8,573 nucleotides of DNA from contig LSCM01000043.1 of assembly GCA_001577185.1 (NCBI GenBank), positions 1 to 8,573 of the forward strand, given 5' to 3'. Positions 1 to 6,538 of this stretch are shown in pieces. Numbering within the stretch: position 1 is the first letter of the stretch; each line of letters begins with the position of its first letter. The stretch is from Cloacimonetes bacterium TCS62 (GTDB taxonomy: Bacteria; Cloacimonadota; Cloacimonadia; Cloacimonadales; TCS61). Below the pieces are notes generated by a model, which did not search any database, was not told where the DNA came from, and was given only the letters and a program-made list of their open reading frames with translations. A program made the translations under genes and the position numbers.

Positions 1-2910
1 TATTCTGGTGGAGAAGCTAAGAGAATAACTGATTCAGAAGGATCTAATTGGAATCCGCAATATTCACCTGATGGGAAATCGATAGCCTTTAATACTAACC
101 GAGATGGTTGGACTGCAATATATAAACTACCTTCTGATGGAGGTAAGGCTATTGAAATATCCAAGGAGGATCTTACACTAATTGAATGGTTCCCAAATGG
201 TAAGGAATTATTAACTGACAGGGATGATCCGAACCGGAAAGGCTATTTTTACAGACTTAAGCTTAATGGTTTTTATGAAAGAATAACTGGATTTGCAAAT
301 TCTTATGCTACTATATCTCCTGATGGGAAAGAGATTGCATTTAACAGACGAGGCTTACCTTATAGAGAAGCATATGAAGGTTCGCATAATGGTGATCTTT
401 GGTTATATAATATTAATGAAGATAAATATAAACGGCTAACTTTAACACCAAAAACCGAACGTTATCCCAAATTTTCAAAATCAGGTGAAATGCTTTATTT
501 TGCCTATTCAGATGGACAAGTGTTCCAATTATGTAAAGCTAATATAGATAATTTAAATGATAGAAAGATTTTGACAAATTTTTCTAAATGGTCTGTTCGG
601 GATATTGATCTGGCAAAAGAAAATGACAGAATAGTCTTCGAAAAATTTGACGAGTTGTGGATCTATGATCCATTATCATCTAAAACACATAAACTTCAGA
701 TAGAGATCAAACAAGATGTTTCAGATAAAAGTATCATCAGGGAAGATGTTAAAAACCAATTTGATAAATTTTGCATTTCTCATGATGGCAAATTGCTTGT
801 ATTTTCTTATAAATTTGATCTTTTTGCAGTACCGGAAGCCGGTGATAAAGTTCTTCAAATAACTCATGATCAAAAAGGGATTCGAGATATAATAGTATCA
901 AATGATAATCACATTATCATTTTCGTCAGTTATGAAAAAGGGAAACCCCAATTATTCCGAGTAGATGTAAGAGATATAAATAATATAGAAAAAATTCCGT
1001 GGTCAGATAATAAATATATCGAAAGTATTGATTATGCTCAGAATACTTTAATTGTATCTTATTCCCAAGATGATAAATACTATAGATTAGCAATTGGTGA
1101 TAGTTTAGGGGAAAATATTCGACCTTTAGTTACTGATAAAGTAATTTTTTCTGGAATGGATATTAGTGAGGATAAAAAATACGCATTTTTTATAGAATCT
1201 ATTGATGAAATTTGGAGTAATCATCTGTATTGTTATGATCTAAAAAATCATAAACAAAAGATTATTCTAAGTGATGAGAATTATTTGGGAAGGTTTGCAT
1301 TAGGGAAAGATGGTAAAACAGCTTTTGTAACAAGAGATGGAGAGATCAACAGAATAGATCTTATTGCGAAAGAAGATTTTTTTGATAAAGAGGATCACTG
1401 GAAAGAGATACTCATGCCCGAACCATCAAAGAAGAAAACCAATAATAAGGAAATAGTAACTAGGATCGATTTTGAAAATATCTCTAAGAGAGTAAAACCG
1501 ATTGTGAATAGATCGGGATACAATTATATCGTACATGTTATTAATGATTCTTCCTTTTATTATGTGAACAACTTCAATGATGAAATGATTCTAAGAAAAA
1601 ATAATTATTTAGGTAAACATGATGAAAAGATTTGTAAATTACCCAAAAAATATCAAAATATGATCTATAATGAGGAAAATAAATGTTTCTATGTCATTAG
1701 TGAGCAGAAGTTATTCAAAATTGATCCCCAAAAAAAGAAAACGGAAATTATCAAAAACGAATTTAAATATCGATACGATCAGTCTAAATTAGATCATGAT
1801 ATCTTTTTGCGAGTTTGGACAGAATTTGGCAAAGGCTTTTATGATCCTCAGATGCATAATGTGAATTGGGAAAAGCTTAAAAGAAAATATACCGAATATT
1901 TATCTTATATAAATGAGCCACACAATTTGAAAGCTATAATAGATGAAATGATCGGTGAAGTGAATGCTTCTCATACTGGGTATTATCTTCCTGATGATAA
2001 TCATCATAAGAAATATAGAACAGCGTATCTGGGATGTGAATTTGATTTCGATAACTATCCCAAGGAAGGAATTCGAGTAAGTAAGGTATATAATAAATCT
2101 AAATTAAACAAACCTCATAAAATTAATGCTGGGGATATTTTGTATTCGATTGATGGTAAAATCATAGGAAAAGAAAACAAGATAATATCACTTCTAAAGG
2201 ATAAGATAAAGGAAGAAATCTCTTTAGTTTTTAAAATTGATGATGATTTAAAAAAAGTTACTATTAAAGGTCTGGATTTTTATGAAAATTACCTTCTTTA
2301 TTACGACGATTGGGTAGATGAAAGAATAGAAATTGTTGATAAGCTTAGTAATGGGAAAATTGGATATATGCATATTAGAGGCATGGGATGGAGATCACTA
2401 CAAAAATTTAAACAAGAACTATACACAAAAAATTTGAACAAAAAAGCTCTCATCATAGATGTAAGGAATAATGGCGGTGGATATACTCATGACTCATTAG
2501 TTGAAATTCTTACAAAAAAATCTTATGCCTTAAGTAGTTCAAGGATATTTGGAGCAAATATCAAAAAGACACCCGGTAGGAAGATTGAAGTTCCCATGAT
2601 TGTACTGATCAATGAAAATTCATATTCGGATGCAGAAATATTTCCGACCTTGATTCAGGAGTTGAATCTTGGTAAAGTTGTGGGAATGCCTACGAGTGGA
2701 TCTGTTATTGGAACAGGTTTTATAAGATTTATGGATGGATCTGGTATGAGAATGCCATCCCATGGATGGTATACTTTAGATAGAAAAAATATGGAAGGTA
2801 ATGGAGTTATCCCAGATATAAAAGTAGAACCAACTCCTAAACAGATCATCTCAGATGATGATATCCAATTGAAGGTAGCGATTGAAAAGTTACTAAAGGA
2901 GATAGATTAA
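1..2910 (+). CDS. Tricorn protease homologue (S41 family), 5'-truncated by window
   Basis: The frame is open from base 1 to the TAA at 2908-2910, giving 969 visible residues; the ATG at 490 is internal. Tricorn proteases are large oligomeric serine peptidases that cut peptides released by upstream proteases. Seen here, in window-residue numbering: propeller-type repeats with SPDGKxIAF motifs (about 27-34 and 106-114) and propeller-like sequence to about 585; a C1 helical region about 590-664 with the Ser657-His658 pair; a PDZ-like region about 673-767 (NAGDILYSIDGK); and the S41 core about 768-950 with DVRNNGGG (820-827), YSDAEIF with nucleophile Ser876-Asp877, and MEGNGVIPDI with Glu932. These match the Thermoplasma tricorn Ser745/His746, Ser965/Asp966 and Glu1023 at a steady offset of 88-91, so about 90 N-terminal residues should lie upstream, including any signal peptide. 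All catalytic residues are present, so it is probably active. It is convergent with the neighbouring operon and not functionally tied to it by position. Confidence 0.93.
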   Translation, partial: YSGGEAKRITDSEGSNWNPQYSPDGKSIAFNTNRDGWTAIYKLPSDGGKAIEISKEDLTLIEWFPNGKELLTDRDDPNRKGYFYRLKLNGFYERITGFANSYATISPDGKEIAFNRRGLPYREAYEGSHNGDLWLYNINEDKYKRLTLTPKTERYPKFSKSGEMLYFAYSDGQVFQLCKANIDNLNDRKILTNFSKWSVRDIDLAKENDRIVFEKFDELWIYDPLSSKTHKLQIEIKQDVSDKSIIREDVKNQFDKFCISHDGKLLVFSYKFDLFAVPEAGDKVLQITHDQKGIRDIIVSNDNHIIIFVSYEKGKPQLFRVDVRDINNIEKIPWSDNKYIESIDYAQNTLIVSYSQDDKYYRLAIGDSLGENIRPLVTDKVIFSGMDISEDKKYAFFIESIDEIWSNHLYCYDLKNHKQKIILSDENYLGRFALGKDGKTAFVTRDGEINRIDLIAKEDFFDKEDHWKEILMPEPSKKKTNNKEIVTRIDFENISKRVKPIVNRSGYNYIVHVINDSSFYYVNNFNDEMILRKNNYLGKHDEKICKLPKKYQNMIYNEENKCFYVISEQKLFKIDPQKKKTEIIKNEFKYRYDQSKLDHDIFLRVWTEFGKGFYDPQMHNVNWEKLKRKYTEYLSYINEPHNLKAIIDEMIGEVNASHTGYYLPDDNHHKKYRTAYLGCEFDFDNYPKEGIRVSKVYNKSKLNKPHKINAGDILYSIDGKIIGKENKIISLLKDKIKEEISLVFKIDDDLKKVTIKGLDFYENYLLYYDDWVDERIEIVDKLSNGKIGYMHIRGMGWRSLQKFKQELYTKNLNKKALIIDVRNNGGGYTHDSLVEILTKKSYALSSSRIFGANIKKTPGRKIEVPMIVLINENSYSDAEIFPTLIQELNLGKVVGMPTSGSVIGTGFIRFMDGSGMRMPSHGWYTLDRKNMEGNGVIPDIKVEPTPKQIISDDDIQLKVAIEKLLKEID

Positions 2911-2919
2911 GACAAAAAT

Positions 2920-2955
2920 AGTTAAGTTGATCTAGAGATAGATTCCAATTTAACT
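2920..2955 (-). terminator. Hairpin terminator between convergent genes
   Basis: AGTTAAGTTG (2920-2929) pairs with CAATTTAACT (2946-2955) through ten pairs, one of them G-U. The stem continues as ATCTA (2930-2934) with TAGAT (2939-2943), leaving a two-base bulge (TC, 2944-2945) and a GAGA loop. Read on the minus strand the stem is followed by ATTTTTG (2919-2913), the expected U-run of an intrinsic terminator for the five-gene operon, and it lies 17 bases past that operon's last stop. On the plus strand it begins 10 bases after the protease stop, but the bases that follow are only moderately T-rich, so termination is likely weaker that way. The stem is AT-rich, as expected in this genome. Confidence 0.72.
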
Positions 2956-2971
2956 TCTAATTGCATAAATT

Positions 2972-3841
2972 TTATGATCGTTTGAATTTTTGTTGTAAAA
3001 TGATACCACTAATAATCAAGATCAATCCAATAATTGTAGAAAACAGAATTTTTTCTCCAACAACAAAACTTATGAATAACAATGAAATAAATGGTGTAAG
3101 ATAGATAAGATTGTTAACTTCTGCTGTAGTGCGGGATAATTTTAGAGCACGGATCCATATAATAAAAGTAATCCCCATCTCAAACAATCCAATATAAACT
3201 GAACCTAGAAGTCCTTTCCAATGAGGAATGTGAAAATTCGGTAAATAGATAATAGCTGTAAAAATCACCCCAAAAACAAAACTGAGAAAAAGTTTTGAGA
3301 TTTCATCCCGTTTATCTTTTATGTTAAAAATAAAAAATAACGCCCAAATAATGGACGAAAATAAAGCTAGAAAAATACCTAAGGGTGAATCAAATCTTAA
3401 ATCAAAAATTCGACCCTTTGTTGAAATAATAACAACACCTACAAAGCTGGTGAAAATTGATAATATACTTTGATAGGTGATTTTTTGTTTTAAAATAGGA
3501 ATTGAAAATAATACTATCATCAAAGGCCAAATGAAATTCAGAGGTTGCGCTAATTGAGCTGGTAATAAAGAGTAAGCTTTGAATAGAATTATATAATATG
3601 CGAAAGGATTGAGAAGGCCTAGAATTGCTGAATTCAAAATTTCTTTTTTTGAATAATCTATAAAGGATTTCCTTTGTATTAATAGAATAATGCTCAAAGC
3701 TATTAATGCTGTTAGGGACGAATAAAATAACATACTAATCGGCTTGATATATCTTAGAGTTATTTTAAATGCCGAAGCTGCTGTAGACCACAGTATTACT
3801 GCAGATATTGCATAAATATAAGCTTTTTTTTGCTTAATCAT
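2972..3841 (-). CDS. EamA/DMT-superfamily transporter
   Basis: This 289-residue protein is almost entirely hydrophobic, with about ten membrane segments in two homologous halves, the usual size and layout of two-EamA-domain transporters in the drug/metabolite transporter superfamily. It sits in the cytoplasmic membrane and exports or imports small metabolites; the substrate cannot be read from the sequence. Typical signatures are an N-terminal ILWSTAASAFKI helix, PLNFIWPLM at the end of the first half, and in the second half GLFEMGITFIIWIRALKLS followed by NLIYLTPFISLLF and VVGEKI. I choose the ATG at 3841 (MIKQKKAY) over the in-frame TTG at 3856: both lack a Shine-Dalgarno, but the ATG overlaps the upstream stop by only 8 bases (GATGATTAA), suiting translational coupling. 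It is the last gene of the operon and is followed by the hairpin terminator. Confidence 0.9.
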   Translation of the reverse strand: MIKQKKAYIYAISAVILWSTAASAFKITLRYIKPISMLFYSSLTALIALSIILLIQRKSFIDYSKKEILNSAILGLLNPFAYYIILFKAYSLLPAQLAQPLNFIWPLMIVLFSIPILKQKITYQSILSIFTSFVGVVIISTKGRIFDLRFDSPLGIFLALFSSIIWALFFIFNIKDKRDEISKLFLSFVFGVIFTAIIYLPNFHIPHWKGLLGSVYIGLFEMGITFIIWIRALKLSRTTAEVNNLIYLTPFISLLFISFVVGEKILFSTIIGLILIISGIILQQKFKRS

Positions 3842-4697
3842 CGCTTTTAGGGTCAATATGGATCGTTGTTTCTAATGCTAAATTTTCAAATAAAATATTC
3901 TCGATTTTAGTTGAGATTTTATGTGCATCTTTTAATTTTATTTCAGGATCTAAAGTAATATGAAAAGTAACTTCTTTATGGTCACCATACCTATGGATGT
4001 GAAAATGATGATACTCTATTTCTAAGTCACAATATTTTTTGATAGAATTTTGAATTTCTTTCTGTAATCCTTCACTAGCCTCTTCACCTATAAGTATACT
4101 CACAGATTTTTTTAAAATTGAATATGCGGAATAAAGGATAACTAATGCTAATACTATTCCTAAAGCACCGTCGATCCACCAGAACCTTTTGCTAAAAAAA
4201 ATACCAATTAAAATTATTGATGAAGTAAGAGCATCTGTGCGATGATGCCACCCATCTGCATGAAGTAATTTAGATTTATTCTTTTTACCTTGATATAAGC
4301 AAATCTGAGCCATAACTTCTTTACTAACAACCGAGAAAATAATAACAATGATGGTAAATAGATTATAACTTGCAATACTTTTATCTGAAATATTATTTAT
4401 TGCTTTATTGAGAAATTCAAAACCAACTATTGCTAAGATTGTTCCTACGATCACAGTTGCAATCATTTCAATTCTGCCATGTCCAAAAGGATGCTTATCA
4501 TCAGGAGGTTTTGCAGATATTTTAAATCCCAGAATAACTATCAAAGATGTAAAGGAATCTGATAAAGTGTGCCAAGCATCAATGATGATCGCGATTGATC
4601 CCGAAATTAGTCCAACAACATATTTGATTACAAATAAAAATAAATTTAATACGATCGACCATGATGCTAAGTGTAGACCAATTCTATTTTTTTTCAT
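3834..4697 (-). CDS. Cation diffusion facilitator, probable Zn2+ exporter
   Basis: This 287-residue protein has the standard cation diffusion facilitator (CDF) layout: six membrane segments and a C-terminal cytoplasmic ferredoxin-like domain (about 205-287). CDF proteins are dimeric antiporters that expel divalent metals from the cytoplasm in exchange for protons. Visible motifs are SGSIAIIIDAWHTLSD (His43 and Asp47), KHPFGHGRIE (68-77) and ADGWHHRTDALTS (His151 and Asp155). Aligned with E. coli YiiP, the transport site is His43/Asp47/His151/Asp155, a His-Asp/His-Asp set rather than YiiP's Asp-Asp/His-Asp. That set is generally associated with zinc selectivity, so Zn2+ is the likely substrate by inference. 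The C-terminal domain keeps His-rich metal-site residues (YHHFHIHRYGDH, 229-240; HID, 280-282). The ATG lies one base after the upstream stop (TTATAAAATG), with no clear Shine-Dalgarno, so coupling is likely. Confidence 0.94.
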   Translation of the reverse strand: MKKNRIGLHLASWSIVLNLFLFVIKYVVGLISGSIAIIIDAWHTLSDSFTSLIVILGFKISAKPPDDKHPFGHGRIEMIATVIVGTILAIVGFEFLNKAINNISDKSIASYNLFTIIVIIFSVVSKEVMAQICLYQGKKNKSKLLHADGWHHRTDALTSSIILIGIFFSKRFWWIDGALGIVLALVILYSAYSILKKSVSILIGEEASEGLQKEIQNSIKKYCDLEIEYHHFHIHRYGDHKEVTFHITLDPEIKLKDAHKISTKIENILFENLALETTIHIDPKSDD

Positions 4698-4698
4698 T

Positions 4699-5889
4699 TT
4701 ATAAGCCGATCTTTATCAAAGGAACTAACATCTCATCTGATGTGAGACCTGCATGGTGTGCTTTAAACTCCTTTTTCCATTTACCGTTTTGCTGATATAT
4801 TGATTTTAATGCTTTATCTGATTTGGCAATGGCTATGTAATTTCCTACAAAATCATCAATCTTTCTATGGGGGGTTCCTTCGCCTAGTAATTTCCTTTCA
4901 AAGAATTCGTCTCGATCCATAATTAGAAAATCATCTTTATACTTAGAAATAGATCTTTTAAATTGATCAATCTTATGGGATTTTATAAAAAAACTGATAA
5001 ATCTTGGTTCAGGAAAAGTTGGCAATATCAGTGAATCAAACAAAACTTTATCTTCATTTACATAATGATAATGATTAATATCGATCAATCCATGATCTGC
5101 AGTAATGAAAAGTGCTGTTTTTTTTAAGTCTATTTTTTTTAGGAATTTGTTTAAATATTTATCTATCTCTTCTAGATAGTTTTTGACTTTTTCAGAATAT
5201 ACTCCTTCTTTATGTTCATATTTATCCGGACAGCTGGAGTAAGCATAAATAAAATTTTTTCTTTTCTTAGGTCTCTTACAGATTTTGTATAATTGCTTAA
5301 AAAGTTGTTTTGCGTTTTTATGAGTTCTTAATGAAGCAAATTCAGAGATCTTATGTGTATTTGTGCTATTTGCAATACTTTTTGGAGCAATATGATAATT
5401 TCCAATATCTTTGTTTACATCTCTGATTTTTTTAAAGATACTTTCTTTTCCCAGATAATCATAAACATTGTACTTATTGGGATCTTGAGTTGTGGTAGTG
5501 ATAGAATCCCAATTTGGTAAGAAATCTATATTTTTAGCAAATTCCTTAAAATACAAAGTCCATCCAATTACCCCATGTTCAATAGGAGTTGAGCATGTCA
5601 ATAAACTTGTAATTGCTGCACTTGTAGTTGATGGGAAGACTGAAGTAATCGGAAAATAATCAAACTTGCCTATAGTTTTACAAACCGTATTTGAATATTT
5701 CTTAAAAAGATTAAGCCCAAATCCATCTAATATCAAGAGAATGATATTTTTTTTTGTTTTAAGTTTATCAGTGTCAAGTTGCTCAAGACCATTTAATGCT
5801 GTATTTACACCATAACCTTTGAGAATAGAAGAGACAAGATTGACTATTGAATTATTGTAATCTGGAAAAACTAATTTAGAAGAATGCAT
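4699..5889 (-). CDS. Alkaline-phosphatase-superfamily phosphodiesterase / nucleotide pyrophosphatase-like
   Basis: This 396-residue protein belongs to the type I phosphodiesterase/nucleotide pyrophosphatase branch of the alkaline phosphatase superfamily, two-metal (usually zinc) enzymes that hydrolyse phosphodiesters. All expected ligands are visible: Asp55 in LILDGFG, nucleophile Thr89 in SVFPSTTSA, Asp222 and His226 in CPDKYEH, Asp265-His266 in ITADHG, and His379 in HHAGLTSDEM. The pattern parallels Xanthomonas NPP (D54, T90, D210, H214, D257, H258, H363). PIEHGVIGWTLYF (102-114) resembles the alkaline phosphatase family proteins common in Firmicutes. There is no signal peptide or membrane segment, so it should be cytoplasmic. 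The substrate is unknown: nucleotide, phospholipid head group and glycan phosphodiester all remain possible. It begins 5 bases after the anchored protein's stop and ends 1 base before the metal exporter. Confidence 0.87.
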   Translation of the reverse strand: MHSSKLVFPDYNNSIVNLVSSILKGYGVNTALNGLEQLDTDKLKTKKNIILLILDGFGLNLFKKYSNTVCKTIGKFDYFPITSVFPSTTSAAITSLLTCSTPIEHGVIGWTLYFKEFAKNIDFLPNWDSITTTTQDPNKYNVYDYLGKESIFKKIRDVNKDIGNYHIAPKSIANSTNTHKISEFASLRTHKNAKQLFKQLYKICKRPKKRKNFIYAYSSCPDKYEHKEGVYSEKVKNYLEEIDKYLNKFLKKIDLKKTALFITADHGLIDINHYHYVNEDKVLFDSLILPTFPEPRFISFFIKSHKIDQFKRSISKYKDDFLIMDRDEFFERKLLGEGTPHRKIDDFVGNYIAIAKSDKALKSIYQQNGKWKKEFKAHHAGLTSDEMLVPLIKIGL

Positions 5890-5894
5890 TTATG

Positions 5895-6536
5895 TTATCG
5901 ATAAATATTTGAACCTATTTTAATCTCTGTAACATAAATAATTTCACATGCTCCATCACCATTATCTTCACGACTTTGGCTGGTTGACCATTTAACACCT
6001 TTATCTTTATAGGATCCTGAAACATTAACAAGATAACCGGTAATTCGAACTAGATCACCTTCTTTTACAGAAGATATAGCTTTTTTAATATTATCAGTAG
6101 CAGGGATCATATGGTTATTTGAAGTATGATATGTAATATATTGTGGAGATAATTCAAGATCGTTATCATATCTGTAAGTATACCACCTTAGAGTTTGACG
6201 AAATTTTAACCTTAAGAGATTACCTGGATGAGCAACTTTACCCCAGGCTAAGGCAAAATCGTAAGGAGATATTTTGGATGACCATCCAGAAACGTATTTT
6301 TTCTTTGATACTAAATTAGCATTTATAACATATTTGTATAATGGGTAAATTTCCAAATTAAGAGAATTCTCTCTATAGATTATAGGTTTAGGATCAACCA
6401 CTTGAGATTGTACAGGATCACGGTTAACATTAATCTTAGAACTACCAATATCAGTTATTTGAGGAGTGTTTACATAATGGTAAACACCATAAATTAGGGC
6501 AAAAATAATAATAATGATTATAATAGGTTTTAACAT
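5895..6536 (-). CDS. Membrane-anchored protein of an uncharacterised family (GDGACE motif)
   Basis: I do not recognise a named function. The 213-residue product starts MLKP, then has one hydrophobic segment (about 5-23, opening with seven isoleucines) and no cleavage or lipobox signal, so it should be anchored in the inner membrane with the rest outside the cytoplasm. A polar linker (24-55) leads to a globular domain with distinctive blocks: SPYDFALAWGKVAHPGN, RWYTYRYDND, YITYHTSNNHMIPATD, VKEGDLVRITGYLVNVSG, and near the end SREDNGDGACEIIYVTEIKI. From memory, similar block patterns (LALGWG, RWYxW, HSxNxHIIPA, GDxVxIxGYLV, TDxGDGACE) recur in uncharacterised bacterial envelope proteins; I cannot name a domain. 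The GYLV strand and the alternating hydrophobic pattern suggest a small beta fold. It starts 2 bases after the ligase stop, without a clear Shine-Dalgarno, and is surely cotranscribed with it. Confidence 0.85.
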   Translation of the reverse strand: MLKPIIIIIIIFALIYGVYHYVNTPQITDIGSSKINVNRDPVQSQVVDPKPIIYRENSLNLEIYPLYKYVINANLVSKKKYVSGWSSKISPYDFALAWGKVAHPGNLLRLKFRQTLRWYTYRYDNDLELSPQYITYHTSNNHMIPATDNIKKAISSVKEGDLVRITGYLVNVSGSYKDKGVKWSTSQSREDNGDGACEIIYVTEIKIGSNIYR

Positions 6537-6538
6537 AA

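Noticed and set aside
2655..2849. Short minus-strand reading frame within the protease gene
   Set aside because: It lies wholly opposite the conserved catalytic domain, with no family features of its own.
490..2910. Protease gene starting at the ATG at 490
   Set aside because: The same frame is open back to base 1 and encodes typical propeller motifs before this point, so the ATG is internal.
3842..3856. TTG start at 3856 for the EamA transporter
   Set aside because: It has no Shine-Dalgarno and would lengthen the overlap to 23 bases; the ATG at 3841 gives a normal N-terminus and a typical coupling overlap.
4408..4704. Plus-strand reading frame opposite the cation exporter
   Set aside because: It is antisense to a well-conserved CDF gene and has no recognisable domain or ribosome binding site.
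6504..6524. Run of seven Ile codons as a phase-variable repeat
   Set aside because: The unit is three bases and the codons are mixed (ATT, ATA, ATC), so slippage would not shift the frame; it is simply part of a hydrophobic anchor.
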